DNA from: Acidimicrobiales bacterium
GTDB taxonomy: Bacteria; Actinomycetota; Acidimicrobiia; Acidimicrobiales; SZUA-35
Assembly: GCA_020629695.1 (NCBI GenBank)
Contig: JAHDCV010000035.1
Span: forward strand, 1-38,190
Length of the DNA: 38,190 nucleotides
Direction of reading: 5' to 3'
Made by a program: the position numbers and the translations under genes. This document shows, piece after piece, positions 8,322 through 16,669 of the stretch. The notes under the pieces are model-generated. The model ran no database searches and was not told the DNA's origin. It saw nothing but the letters and a program-made list of their open reading frames with translations. Within the stretch, counting starts at the first letter, position 1, and the number at the start of each line of letters is the position of its first letter.

Positions 8322-9122
8322 ATGGCGACCCTGGTCTGTTTCCACGCCCACCCCGACGACGAAGCGCTCTCGACGGGCGGACTCATGGCCAAGGCCTCGG
8401 CGGCCGGCCACCGTGTCGTGCTCGTGACGGCCACCCGGGGCGAACAGGGCGAACCCGTGGAGGGTGTGCTGCACGACGGCGAGGCGCTGTGGGAGCGGCG
8501 TGTGCTCGAGACGGCCGAGTCCTGCCGCATCCTCGGCGCCGATGAACCGATCTTCCTCGGCTACGAGGACTCCGGGATGATCGACACCCCGGAGAACGAC
8601 AACCCCGCCTGTTTCTGGCAGGCCGACGACGACGAGGCGGCCGAGCGATTCGCCGCCATCCTGCGGGAGGTCGACGCCGACGTCGTGACGGTCTACGACG
8701 ACCACGGGCTCTACGGGCACCCCGATCACATCAAGGTGCACACGGTCGGCCACGCCGGGGCGAAGCTCGCCGGTGTCGAGCACGTCTTCGAAGCCACCGT
8801 CAACCGGGATGAGGCCAAGGCGGCGTTCGCCGAGATGGCCGAGTTCATGCCGGAGGGTGAAGACCAGCCGGACCCGGACGAGTTCGGTGACTTCGGTGTT
8901 CCCGAGTCCGGGCTCGCCTACGACGTCGACATCAGCGCTCACCTCGATCAGAAGCGGGCGGCGATGCGGGCACACGCATCGCAGATCTCCGAGCAGAGCT
9001 TCTTCCTGCACCTCCCGGATCCGGTGTTCGCGAAGATGTTCGGCACCGAGAACTTCGCGCTGCCGTACGCGCCCGTGGGTGACGGACCGACGTTGGTCGA
9101 TCTGCTTCCGGGCCTCGACTGA
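8322..9122 (+). CDS. PIG-L/LmbE-family zinc N-deacetylase (MshB/Mca-like)
   Basis: A 266-residue metal-dependent deacetylase. The zinc site is visible as AHPDDE (His10, Asp13) at the N-terminus and GHPDH (His136) in the middle, with Asp12 as the expected general base. This matches the MshB/Mca/LmbE family, which removes acetyl groups from GlcNAc-containing molecules or cleaves mycothiol conjugates. An acidic insertion (about residues 175-190) precedes the C-terminal helices. Mycothiol metabolism is plausible in an actinobacterium, but nothing adjacent confirms it, and other GlcNAc substrates remain possible. Confidence 0.88.
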   Translation: MATLVCFHAHPDDEALSTGGLMAKASAAGHRVVLVTATRGEQGEPVEGVLHDGEALWERRVLETAESCRILGADEPIFLGYEDSGMIDTPENDNPACFWQADDDEAAERFAAILREVDADVVTVYDDHGLYGHPDHIKVHTVGHAGAKLAGVEHVFEATVNRDEAKAAFAEMAEFMPEGEDQPDPDEFGDFGVPESGLAYDVDISAHLDQKRAAMRAHASQISEQSFFLHLPDPVFAKMFGTENFALPYAPVGDGPTLVDLLPGLD

Positions 9123-9125
9123 ACC

Positions 9126-9428
9126 TCAGCCGTCGCCGAGGGCGAAGTCGCTCCGGTCGAGACCGTCGAGCTCGCCGATCCCGCGGAACACCAACGTCGA
9201 GCCGGTGTGGCGGACGTAGATCGCCGGACCGGAAAGCGACTCCCCGGGGGTCTCGATCGTGAGGTCGTACGGGCGCTGCTCGACGTCGGCCGCGGCGCGG
9301 GTCTGCATGATCAGTTCCCAGTCGAGGTCGCCCGACTCCCGCAGCACGATGATGAGGTCGCCGCCGACGGTGTCGATCCTGCGCCCGTCGAGGCGGAGGC
9401 CGGTGGTGCGGTAACGGAGGGTCCTCAC
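9126..9428 (-). CDS. Hypothetical protein, 100 residues
   Basis: No family recognised. A GTG start at 9428 gives a compact, mixed alpha/beta-looking protein with the segments GGDLIIVLRESGDLDWEL and GPAIYVRHTGSTLVFRGIG. The longer frame, reaching upstream to 9611, is mostly Arg-rich shadow of the divergent gene and is not used. It is convergent with the PIG-L gene (3 bases between the stops) and divergent from the DUF2510 gene. There is no signal peptide or membrane segment. Coding is plausible because the short frame has balanced composition, unlike the flanking shadow frames. Confidence 0.5.
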   Translation of the reverse strand: MRTLRYRTTGLRLDGRRIDTVGGDLIIVLRESGDLDWELIMQTRAAADVEQRPYDLTIETPGESLSGPAIYVRHTGSTLVFRGIGELDGLDRSDFALGDG

Positions 9429-9473
9429 CTGCTCAGGATGCCGACGTGCCAGCGGAACCCCTCGGGGCTGTCG

Positions 9474-9479
9474 TACGTT
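9474..9479 (+). promoter_or_regulatory. Predicted -10 of DUF2510 gene, leaderless type
   Basis: TACGTT with 8 bases to ATG 9488. Confidence 0.35.
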
Positions 9480-9487
9480 GAACCGGC

Positions 9488-10354
9488 ATGACCGACGTCC
9501 CCGCGCTCTGGTTCGACGACCCCGCCGGCGACGGCGACCTGCGGTTCTGGAACGGTGACGAGTGGACGGATCAGGTCCTGGTCGACGGCGAGACCCGTCG
9601 ATCGGCGCCACACACGACGCTCGCTCGCCCGAAGCCGAGCGAGCACGAGCGGGAGATCCGCTACCAGGTCCAGCACGAGGCGAAGGTGCTCCCCCGTTCG
9701 ACGGGCGGCGAGACGCTCGACTCCGCGCGAGTGCTCGTGACCAACCACCGGCCGAGCTGGCACGTGCCCCGCGCCGACTATCGGCTCATGGACGACGCCG
9801 GACGCCTCCTGGGGCGGGCGAAGCGTCTGACCTCTGCCGGGCCGTTCCTGTGGTTGCGAGTGAACTCGATGCTCGACCACCACCTCCGGCTCCGCTTGGA
9901 GGTGCGCGACCCCGACGATGCGTTGCTGGCCACGCTCGACCGCCGACGCTTCGGATCGGCCGCGGCTGTGTATGTCACGGGCCCGCTCGGTGCGCGCATC
10001 GGAACGATCGCGCTCGACAAGCGCAGCCGCCCGCCGACGCTGCGCATCCTCGTTGGTGATGACGTCGTCGCGACCATGGCCGCGGCGGACCAGACGGCCC
10101 GTTCGATCACGATCTCGGCGGCCGACGGGACATCGATCGGCCGCGTCGAGAAGACGGCCCTGGCATTGGGTGAGGGCATCCTCACGTTCGCTCAGCGCTT
10201 CGTGCTCGAGCGCTCGACCGAACCGGGGACCGACCTGCACCAGCTGATCGGGCTCGTTCCGCTCGCGCTCGACCTGATGCTCGGCTCCACGTACGACTTC
10301 GAGAAGCATCGGCAGCTCCGCCATGACCCTCGGATGGCGAAGCTCGACCGGTAG
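9488..10354 (+). CDS. DUF2510 and scramblase/LURP1-like domain protein
   Basis: A 288-residue protein. Residues about 6-33 (PALWFDDPAGDGDLRFWNG, then DEWTDQV) match the short DUF2510 motif common at the N-termini of actinobacterial membrane-associated proteins. From about residue 60 onward, alternating hydrophobic strands and the C-terminal segment GRVEKTALALGEGILTFAQRF resemble the beta-barrel plus buried helix of the phospholipid scramblase/LURP-one family. No catalytic function is established for bacterial members. A lipid- or membrane-surface role is a family-level guess. It is followed after 9 bases by a small membrane protein gene that has its own TAGCGT element. Confidence 0.6.
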   Translation: MTDVPALWFDDPAGDGDLRFWNGDEWTDQVLVDGETRRSAPHTTLARPKPSEHEREIRYQVQHEAKVLPRSTGGETLDSARVLVTNHRPSWHVPRADYRLMDDAGRLLGRAKRLTSAGPFLWLRVNSMLDHHLRLRLEVRDPDDALLATLDRRRFGSAAAVYVTGPLGARIGTIALDKRSRPPTLRILVGDDVVATMAAADQTARSITISAADGTSIGRVEKTALALGEGILTFAQRFVLERSTEPGTDLHQLIGLVPLALDLMLGSTYDFEKHRQLRHDPRMAKLDR

Positions 10355-10357
10355 CGT
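10352..10357 (+). promoter_or_regulatory. Predicted -10 of small membrane protein gene
   Basis: TAGCGT overlaps the TAG stop of the preceding gene and lies 6 bases before the GTG start at 10364. Confidence 0.35.
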
Positions 10358-10363
10358 CGCCGC

Positions 10364-10723
10364 GTGGACCTCGACGGCGTCTTCCGGATCGTCACGATCG
10401 TGGCGGCCGTCGCGAACGGGCTGGCCGGTGTCTGGGGTCTGCTCGCACACCGCGACGAGCGGTGGCGGCGATCGGCGTTCTGGCCGGCGACATACCTCTG
10501 CCAGGCGGTTCTGGCGGCACAGGTCGTGCTCGGCGCCGTCATCGTCCGGGACCTGTCGGCCGACGAGCGAGGGCTGGAGCCGTTCTACCTCTTCGGTTCA
10601 CTCGCGGCGATCGGCATCCTGCACGCCTACCGCGCCCAGATCGAGGAGTGGCGATTCCTGCTCTACGGCTTCGGCGGGCTGTTCCTCATGGGCATGAGCC
10701 TGCGAGCCCTGGCACTCGTCTGA
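10364..10723 (+). CDS. Small four-helix membrane protein
   Basis: A 119-residue protein with four hydrophobic segments (about 8-27, 40-62, 73-88 and 96-117), short loops and no conserved catalytic residues that I recognise. The GTG start at 10364 is 9 bases after the previous stop. A perfect 14-base hairpin 13 bases beyond the stop ends the transcript. Function is unknown. Adjacency to the scramblase-like gene hints at a membrane role only. Confidence 0.65.
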   Translation: MDLDGVFRIVTIVAAVANGLAGVWGLLAHRDERWRRSAFWPATYLCQAVLAAQVVLGAVIVRDLSADERGLEPFYLFGSLAAIGILHAYRAQIEEWRFLLYGFGGLFLMGMSLRALALV

Positions 10724-10735
10724 ACCCGGACGCGC

Positions 10736-10765
10736 GACACCTCCGACCCGAGGGTCGGAGGTGTC
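10736..10765. terminator. Strong hairpin between convergent genes
   Basis: A perfect inverted repeat, GACACCTCCGACCC at 10736-10749 and its complement at 10752-10765, with GA between them (about four loop bases once the inner pair opens). It sits between the convergent small membrane protein gene and hsp20, so it can serve both strands. No U-tract follows, as is common for terminators in GC-rich actinobacteria. Confidence 0.7.
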
Positions 10766-10803
10766 GGGAGATCCGGCTCAGAGGGGAAGCGAGCCGGGGT
10801 GCC

Positions 10804-11202
10804 TCAGGCGGCGTCGGCCAGCGCCGGGGCCGGCTCACCGGCACCGATCTCGATCTTGCGAGCCGTGGCGGCCTCGGCCAGCGGCACCGTGATGGTCAGG
10901 ACGCCGTCGGCGACGTCAGCGACCACGTTGTCGAGGTCGAGATCGTTCGACACCCGGAACGTCCGATGCAGATCGCGACGGTGTAGGCCGCCGGCGACGA
11001 GGGTGTCGCCATCGGTACGGGTGGAGGGACGCTCGGCCGAGACGGAGAGCGTCCGTCCTTCGACTCGGAGGTCGATGGCGTCGCGGGCGACACCGGGGAG
11101 GTCGAACCGCACGGTCACGTTGTCGGCGCCGCGGACGACTTCGTAGTCGTTGAGGCGGCCGTGGCGGGTCGAGGTGGAGGTGGTGGGGTCGAAGAACAGC
11201 AT
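10804..11202 (-). CDS. Hsp20 / alpha-crystallin small heat-shock protein
   Basis: A 132-residue small heat-shock chaperone. The alpha-crystallin domain (about 18-118) shows RFDLPGVARDAIDLRVEG, the sequence TLSVSAERP and the C-terminal signature ADGVLTITVPLAE. These ATP-independent holdases bind unfolding proteins. The start is ATG 11202 (MLFFDPTTS), with an AGAAAGAGAG Shine-Dalgarno-like stretch just upstream. An in-frame extension upstream to 11247 looks non-coding. The gene is flanked by strong hairpins on both sides, making it a single-gene unit. A partial palindrome upstream may be its heat-shock operator. Confidence 0.92.
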   Translation of the reverse strand: MLFFDPTTSTSTRHGRLNDYEVVRGADNVTVRFDLPGVARDAIDLRVEGRTLSVSAERPSTRTDGDTLVAGGLHRRDLHRTFRVSNDLDLDNVVADVADGVLTITVPLAEAATARKIEIGAGEPAPALADAA

Positions 11203-11249
11203 CGGGTCTCTCTTTCTCCGGGGCTCCCGGCTCGTGGTGATGCACACGA

Positions 11250-11270
11250 AGTGTACGACTTAGTTGAGTC
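11250..11270 (-). promoter_or_regulatory. Possible hsp20 promoter with operator-like partial palindrome
   Basis: On the minus strand a -10-like TACACT (11255-11250) is preceded directly by GACTCAACTAAGTC (11270-11257), a partial palindrome with GACT/AGTC ends. It lies where the -10/-35 spacer would be. It is loosely reminiscent of HspR (HAIR) sites, CTTGAGT-N7-ACTCAAG, but does not match them well. No good -35 is seen. Confidence 0.3.
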
Positions 11271-11314
11271 CACCATCATCAGGTTTCCTGACCAGAAAGG
11301 CAGCGGAAACGCGA

Positions 11315-11343
11315 GACTGCCGGGTGCGATGCACCCGGCAGTC
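11315..11343 (-). terminator. pckG terminator hairpin
   Basis: A perfect 13-base stem (GACTGCCGGGTGC at 11315-11327 with its complement at 11331-11343) and a GAT loop, 24 bases beyond the pckG stop. There is no U-run, but the stem is strong enough to separate pckG from the downstream hsp20 promoter. Confidence 0.7.
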
Positions 11344-11367
11344 CCGAACGGAGTCGATGCGGTGGCG

Positions 11368-13164
11368 CTAGGCGGAGAGTTGCGCCTCGAGCCGGTCGAG
11401 CTGTGCGGCCAGCGCGGCTGGCAACTTCTCGCCGAAGGAGTCGTAGTGGCCCCGGATGAGGGCGACCTCATCGGCCCACCTGCCTCGGTCGACCTCGGTG
11501 AGGGTGGTCATGGTCTCGTCGTCGACCTCCGGCAGCCCGGTGCGGTCGATGCCCTCGAGGGTGGGCACACGACCGATGGGGGTGTCGACGGCGTCGACCT
11601 CGCCCTCGAGCCGCTTGATGACCCAGTCGAGGACTCGGATGTTCTCGCCGAAGCCCGGCCACAGGAAGCCACCGTCGTCATCGCGTCGGAACCAGTTGAC
11701 CCAGAACATCTTCGGCAGCTTCGACTCGTCGGAGGCCTTGCCGATCGAGAGCCAGTGGCTGAAGTAGTCGGCCATGTCGTAGCCGCAGAACGGCAGCATC
11801 GCGAACGGGTCGAACCGGACCTGACCGGTGGCGCCGGCCGCAGCGGCGGTCTTCTCGGAGCTCATCACCGAGCCGAGGAACACCCCGTGCTCCCAATCGG
11901 TGGCTTCGGTCACGAGTGGCACGTTGGTGCGACGACGACCACCGAACAGGATCGCCGAGATCGGCACACCCTTCGGATCCTCCCACTCGGGTGCGATCGA
12001 CGGGCATTGCGACGCCGGCGCGGTGAAGCGGGCGTTCGGGTGGGCGGCCGGCGTCTCGGACTCCGGCGTCCAGGTCTGGCCCTTCCAATCCGTGAGGCGG
12101 GCGGGAGCGTCGCTCAGGTCCTCCCACCAGACGTCCCCGTCCTCGGTCTCGGCGACGTTGGTGAAGATGCAGTTCTCGGCGAGGGTCGCGAGCGCATTCG
12201 GATTCGAACTCTCCGAGGTGCCGGGGGCGACGCCGAAGAATCCGGCTTCGGGGTTGATGGCGTAGAGCCGGCCGTCGTCGCCGAATTTCATCCAGGCGAT
12301 GTCGTCACCGACGGTCTCGACCTTCCAACCGGGGAGACTCGGGATGAGCATGGCCATGTTCGTCTTGCCACACGCAGACGGGAAGGCCGCCGCGATGTAG
12401 CGCTTCTCGCCGCCGGGAGGCGTGACGCCGACGATGAGCATGTGCTCGGCGAGCCAGCCGTCGTCGCGGGCCATCGTGGAGGCGATTCGCAGCGCGAAGC
12501 ACTTCTTGCCGAGCAGGGCGTTGCCGCCATAGCCCGAGCCGTAGCTCCAGATCTCGGAGGTCTCGGGGAAGTGCGTGATGTACTTGTTGTCGGCGTTGCA
12601 CGGCCACGGGACGTCGGCGGCGCCGTCGATCAGCGGCATGCCGACCGAGTGCACGCATGGCACGAACGCACCGTCGGGGCCGAGCACGTCGAGTGCGCCC
12701 TGGCCCATACGAGCCATGATCCGCATGTTGGTGGCGACATAGGCCGAGTCGGTCAGCTGCACGCCGATGTGGGCGATCGGCGAGCCGAGCGGACCCATCG
12801 AGAACGGCACGACGTACATCGTGCGGCCACGCATCGCGCCCTGGTAGAGCTCCAGCATGTCGGCCTTCATCTCGGCCGGCGCACGCCAGTTGTTCGTGGG
12901 ACCGGCGTCGGTCTCACGTTCGGAGCAGATGAAGGTCCGCTCCTCGACCCGGGCCACGTCGGCCGGGTCGCTCAGTGCCAGATAGCTGTTCGGCCGCTTG
13001 GCGTCATCGAGCTTCTTGAACGTCCCGCCGTCGACGAGGAGCTGACACAGGCGGTCGTATTCCTCGGCCGAACCGTCGCACCATTCGATGCTGTCCGGTT
13101 GCAGGATGGTCTGCCACTGCTCGACCCAGTCGAGCAGTGGTTGGTTGGTTGTGGGTGCTGTCAT
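11368..13164 (-). CDS. pckG: Phosphoenolpyruvate carboxykinase (GTP)
   Basis: A 598-residue GTP-dependent PEPCK, the usual length for the family. The P-loop/kinase-1a motif FPSACGKTN at about 261-269 includes the hyper-reactive Cys of GTP-PEPCKs. Kinase-2 is GDDIAWM (about 286-292). The substrate/metal region is [14 protein letters not shown] (about 208-221), and the nucleotide-binding [12 protein letters not shown] lies further on. The enzyme interconverts oxaloacetate and PEP, the gateway from C4 acids to gluconeogenesis. This matches an organism that can make malate from C2 units through the malyl-CoA pair encoded 8 kb away. ATG at 13164 follows a GACGAGGG ribosome-binding stretch. Transcription ends at the hairpin at 11315-11343. 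Confidence 0.97.
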   Translation of the reverse strand: MTAPTTNQPLLDWVEQWQTILQPDSIEWCDGSAEEYDRLCQLLVDGGTFKKLDDAKRPNSYLALSDPADVARVEERTFICSERETDAGPTNNWRAPAEMKADMLELYQGAMRGRTMYVVPFSMGPLGSPIAHIGVQLTDSAYVATNMRIMARMGQGALDVLGPDGAFVPCVHSVGMPLIDGAADVPWPCNADNKYITHFPETSEIWSYGSGYGGNALLGKKCFALRIASTMARDDGWLAEHMLIVGVTPPGGEKRYIAAAFPSACGKTNMAMLIPSLPGWKVETVGDDIAWMKFGDDGRLYAINPEAGFFGVAPGTSESSNPNALATLAENCIFTNVAETEDGDVWWEDLSDAPARLTDWKGQTWTPESETPAAHPNARFTAPASQCPSIAPEWEDPKGVPISAILFGGRRRTNVPLVTEATDWEHGVFLGSVMSSEKTAAAAGATGQVRFDPFAMLPFCGYDMADYFSHWLSIGKASDESKLPKMFWVNWFRRDDDGGFLWPGFGENIRVLDWVIKRLEGEVDAVDTPIGRVPTLEGIDRTGLPEVDDETMTTLTEVDRGRWADEVALIRGHYDSFGEKLPAALAAQLDRLEAQLSA

Positions 13165-13218
13165 GCCCTCGTCGACTCCGTTGTCGTGGGTGGGGTATGA
13201 CGGGCTGCGATCCCCCGA

Positions 13219-13461
13219 TCAGCTCGTCTCGTCGGACTCCAGCCAGGCTGGTGTCCCCATGTCGACCTCAGAGCCCAGCCGCAGTGCAGTGGCCCTCTCG
13301 TGCTCATCGAGGTCGAACACGACCCGCTGCCCAGGACGCAACATGCGGAACACCGAGCCATCCAGGGCGCCGGGCGCGAGGTCGTACTCCGAGAGATCGG
13401 TGTCTCTCAGTACGACGCCGTCGGCCGAAGCCGGATCGTATGACTTGATGACTCCCTGCAC
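13219..13461 (-). CDS. Cold-shock-domain-like small protein, aromatic RNA-binding motifs lost
   Basis: An 80-residue protein whose first 50 residues follow the cold-shock-domain outline: a QGVIKSYD first strand, then DGVVLRDTDLSEYDLAP, then LRPGQRVVFDLDEHERA. The canonical RNP1 (KGFGFI) and RNP2 (VFVHF) aromatic residues are absent, so classical single-strand nucleic acid binding is doubtful. The GTG at 13461 is preferred because it puts the first strand at the N-terminus, as in Csp proteins, and has GGAGG five bases upstream. The longer frame to ATG 13575 would add 38 residues without similarity. It is located 54 bases upstream of pckG on the same strand, so co-transcription is possible. Confidence 0.6.
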   Translation of the reverse strand: MQGVIKSYDPASADGVVLRDTDLSEYDLAPGALDGSVFRMLRPGQRVVFDLDEHERATALRLGSEVDMGTPAWLESDETS

Positions 13462-13610
13462 ATCGCCTCCAACGCAAGCGGGGACAAGGATCCATCGTAC
13501 GCGAACACCTCCTGCTTGAGCCAACAGCTCGGGATATCGGTGACCGGACCTGGGCGTTTTGGCGTCGTTCGTCATCCCGAGGGGGTCCTCAGGGCCATCT
13601 CGGCAGCCGG

Positions 13611-13616
13611 TAACTT
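13611..13616 (+). promoter_or_regulatory. Predicted -10 of DAK2/recG operon, leaderless type
   Basis: TAACTT with 6 bases to ATG 13623. The 161-base region from 13462 to 13622 separates this from the divergent cold-shock-like gene and shows no other structure. Confidence 0.4.
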
Positions 13617-13622
13617 GCCCGC

Positions 13623-14510
13623 ATGGGCCACGACGCACACGGGCGATGCCTCGACGCCGCGTCGGTTCGACGTGTCCTGGCCCGAGCGCACGCGGCACTC
13701 GTGGCCGACCGGTCGACGCTCGATGCGCTCAACGTGTTCCCGGTTGCCGACGGCGACACGGGCACGAACCTGGCCGCCACCTTCGGCCCGATCGCCGCCG
13801 CGGCTGCGGCCAGCTCCGATGCCGAACTCGGCTCGAACGTGGCGTCGGCGGCGGTGCGAGCCGGGCGGGGCAACAGCGGGTTGATCGCATCGCAGTGGGT
13901 GGCCGGATGGCTGAGGGACTGGGACGGTCACCATCTCGATCCGGTCGAAGCGGCGACCGAGGCGGCATGGTCGGCCAGGTCGGCTGTGGGACGCCCGGTC
14001 GAGGGAACGATGCTGACGGTCGCCGACGGCGGCATCGGCCACGCCGACGCGGCCGCGATGCGCGCGGGTGCGGTCGCCGCGCTCCGGCGGACGCCCGGAC
14101 TGCTTCCGGTCCTCGCCGAGCGGGGGGTCATCGACGCGGGAGGTCGAGGCCTGCTGCACGTCTTCGACGCCATCGTGGTGGAGCTGGGTGGTGATCCGCT
14201 TCGGGAACTCCCCGGCGGGGTCGACGGAGCGGGGCGGTCCGAACCACTCGTCGCGGATGTGGTCGGCTACGAGGTCCGTGGTCGTGTGGCGATGTCGACC
14301 ACCGGAATGGGTGACGTGGTGCGTATCCAGGCGGATCTGCTGGCGATCGGCTCCGACGTCGTCGTCGCCGCCGAGGGTGACGACGTCTCGTTCCATGCCC
14401 ACGGTGACCCGGGTCGGCTCGTCTCGGCCGTGCTGCGGTACGGCGAGCTGCGCGATCTCCACATCGAGGCGCTGCTCGAGTCGGCGTCGAAGGGCGAGTG
14501 CGATGGCTGA
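13623..14510 (+). CDS. DAK2/DhaL-domain protein, short FakA-like kinase subunit
   Basis: A 295-residue protein with an N-terminal DhaL (DAK2) nucleotide-binding domain. LDALNVFPVADGDTGTN (34-49) carries the Asp cluster that binds Mg-ATP, and AGRGNSGLIASQW is the second family motif. After residue about 200, the segments GMGDVVRIQADLL and VVVAAEGDDVSFHAHGDPG resemble the middle domain of FakA/YloV. FakA proteins are about 550 residues. Here the C-terminal third is missing and the frame ends normally at the recG overlap. FakA phosphorylates fatty acids bound to FakB, but no FakB/DegV gene is in the window, so the substrate is uncertain. The DAK2-recG neighbourhood is conserved in many Gram-positive genomes. 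Confidence 0.82.
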   Translation: MGHDAHGRCLDAASVRRVLARAHAALVADRSTLDALNVFPVADGDTGTNLAATFGPIAAAAAASSDAELGSNVASAAVRAGRGNSGLIASQWVAGWLRDWDGHHLDPVEAATEAAWSARSAVGRPVEGTMLTVADGGIGHADAAAMRAGAVAALRRTPGLLPVLAERGVIDAGGRGLLHVFDAIVVELGGDPLRELPGGVDGAGRSEPLVADVVGYEVRGRVAMSTTGMGDVVRIQADLLAIGSDVVVAAEGDDVSFHAHGDPGRLVSAVLRYGELRDLHIEALLESASKGECDG

Positions 14511-16665
14511 AGGGCTGCGCTGGGCCGATCTGGCCGGCATCGACGTCCAGCGCCTGCACGGCGTGGGGGAGAAGCGCCGCGCCTCGCTCGAGTCGGCGGG
14601 GATCACGAACCTGCTCGACCTGCTCACCCATTACCCCCGTCGCTACCTCGACCGGAGTCGAGAGGCCCGGATCTCCGAACTCGTGGAGGGGGAGGAGGCG
14701 AGCATCCTCGTCACCGTCGTGAGCACATCGGTCCGACAGTTGCGAGGCCGGCGGGTCATGGTGACCTCCCGGGTCACCGACGGCGAGTCGAACCTCACAC
14801 TCACCTTCTTCAACCAGCGATTCCGGGAGAAGCAGCTCGTCGCCGGTCGCGAAGCGATCGTGTTCGGCAAGTTGGAGTACTTCCGGGGCAGTCGCCAGAT
14901 GAGCAACCCGATCGTCGACCTCGTCGGCGACAAGACCGGACGCATCGTCGCGGTCTACCCGCAGTCGGAGAAGGCCGGTCTCCACACCGGTGACCTCGCG
15001 ACGTGGATGGGGGAGGCGTTGCGTCGCACGCTTCCGCCCACGGGTCGAGGCCTCGTCGATCCGATCCCCGAGTGGGTGCTCGACCGCATCGATCTCGCCG
15101 ACCGGAACTTCGCTCTGGCCAACATCCACCAACCGGAGGAGATGGCGGCGGTGGCCCCGGCTCGTCGACGTCTCGCGTTCGACGAACTGTTCCGTCTCCA
15201 GATGGCCCTCGTCCTCCGCAAGCGCGCGCTCGCCCGCACCGAGGTGGGCATCGAACACCGCCTCGACGGCCCCCTCTTCGAGGCGTTCCGGGCATCGCTC
15301 CCGTTCGACCTCACTGGCGCCCAGCGCGGGGCGATCGCCGAGATCGACGACGACCTGGCCAAGCCCTACCCCATGCACCGCCTGCTCCAGGGCGACGTGG
15401 GGGCGGGCAAGACGTTGGTCGCCGTCGCCGCGATGTTGCGTGCCGTCGACGGTGGTCACCAGGCCGCGCTCATGGCGCCGACCGAGGTGCTTGCCGAACA
15501 GCACGCTGCGGGGATCCGCCGGCTGCTCGGCGGACTGGAGGTGGAGGCGCCGGGTTCGTTGCTGCCGACCCGGCCGCTGTCGGTCGAGCTGTTGACCAAC
15601 CGGGCCACGACGGCCGACCGCAAACGCATTCTGCACGGCCTGATCGGGGGCACCGTCGACATCGTGATCGGCACGCACGCCCTCATCCAGGACGGTGTCG
15701 GGTTCTCCTCGCTCGGTGTGGTCGTGATCGATGAACAACACCGGTTCGGTGTTGAACAGCGGGCGGCGTTGCGCGACCAGTCGTACGGTGACGGCATCCC
15801 CGACACGCTCGTCATGACGGCCACGCCGATCCCGCGGACGGCTGCGATGACGGTCTACGGCGATCTCGACGTCTCGGTGCTCGACGAACTGCCGCCCGGC
15901 CGGACGCCGATCGTCACGAAGTGGGTGGAAGCGCCCGGCAACCTCGAAGGTCAACCATCGATGGAGCTCTCGATGATGTGGGCCGAGGTGCGCGAGCAGA
16001 TCGCCGAGGGGCGCCAGGCCTACGTCGTGACGCCGCTGATCGAGGGCAGCGACAAGATGGAGGCGGCGTCGGCCGAGGAGGTCTACGAGGCCCTCCGCTC
16101 CGACGAGCTCTCGGGCCTGCGGATCGGGCTGCTGCACGGCAAGCTCAGCTCGGTCGAGAAGGAGGAGATCATGGAGTCGTTCCGCCGTCGCACGCTCGAC
16201 GTGCTGGTGGCGACCACCGTGATCGAGGTCGGTGTCGACGTCCCGAACGCGACGGTGATGATCATCCTCGACGCCGCCCGGTTCGGGATCGCCCAGCTCC
16301 ATCAGCTGCGAGGCCGCGTCGGTCGAGGCGAGCACGCCTCGACCTGCTGGCTCGTTGGCGAGACCACGACCGACGACGGCGCCGCACGACTGCAGGCGCT
16401 CGTCGACTCCACGGACGGCTTCGAACTCGCCGAGGTCGATCTCGACCTCCGCGGCGAGGGCACGATCCTGGGCGAGCGTCAGAAGGGTCGGAACGATCTC
16501 AAGCTCGCGTCGTTGCGGCGGGATCGGGAGCTGGTCGCGATCGCCCGAGCGGTTGCGGTGACGATCGCCGACGACGACCCGTTCCTGCGGGAACACCCCG
16601 AGATCGCCTCGGAGCTGGAGCTGTTCCTCGACGAGGCGGACGCCGAGTTCCTCCTCAAGGGCTGA
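14503..16665 (+). CDS. recG: ATP-dependent DNA helicase RecG
   Basis: A 720-residue SF2 helicase that remodels stalled replication forks and Holliday junctions. The N-terminal wedge/OB domain occupies about residues 1-180 (LHGVGEKRRASLESAGI and HYPRRYLDRS are typical). The helicase core follows: motif I QGDVGAGKT (296-304), motif II DEQH (410-413) in VVIDEQHRFGVEQR, motif III TATPIPRT, and C-terminal motifs TTVIEVGVDVPNA and QLRGRVGRGEH. The TRG-like region ends in DLDLRGEGTILGERQKG. ATG 14503 is used. It overlaps the DAK2 gene by 8 bases, while the longer open frame upstream is a shadow of DAK2. The stop is 4 bases from the convergent zinc-ribbon gene. Confidence 0.97.
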   Translation: MAEGLRWADLAGIDVQRLHGVGEKRRASLESAGITNLLDLLTHYPRRYLDRSREARISELVEGEEASILVTVVSTSVRQLRGRRVMVTSRVTDGESNLTLTFFNQRFREKQLVAGREAIVFGKLEYFRGSRQMSNPIVDLVGDKTGRIVAVYPQSEKAGLHTGDLATWMGEALRRTLPPTGRGLVDPIPEWVLDRIDLADRNFALANIHQPEEMAAVAPARRRLAFDELFRLQMALVLRKRALARTEVGIEHRLDGPLFEAFRASLPFDLTGAQRGAIAEIDDDLAKPYPMHRLLQGDVGAGKTLVAVAAMLRAVDGGHQAALMAPTEVLAEQHAAGIRRLLGGLEVEAPGSLLPTRPLSVELLTNRATTADRKRILHGLIGGTVDIVIGTHALIQDGVGFSSLGVVVIDEQHRFGVEQRAALRDQSYGDGIPDTLVMTATPIPRTAAMTVYGDLDVSVLDELPPGRTPIVTKWVEAPGNLEGQPSMELSMMWAEVREQIAEGRQAYVVTPLIEGSDKMEAASAEEVYEALRSDELSGLRIGLLHGKLSSVEKEEIMESFRRRTLDVLVATTVIEVGVDVPNATVMIILDAARFGIAQLHQLRGRVGRGEHASTCWLVGETTTDDGAARLQALVDSTDGFELAEVDLDLRGEGTILGERQKGRNDLKLASLRRDRELVAIARAVAVTIADDDPFLREHPEIASELELFLDEADAEFLLKG

Positions 16666-16669
16666 GGAT

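Noticed and set aside
11161-13200. 679-residue open frame opposite pckG
   Set aside because: Shadow of the PEP carboxykinase gene, whose P-loop and nucleotide motifs are intact.
13462-13575. N-terminal extension of the cold-shock-like protein to ATG 13575
   Set aside because: Adds 38 residues with no similarity, whereas GTG 13461 has a strong GGAGG and gives the family N-terminus.
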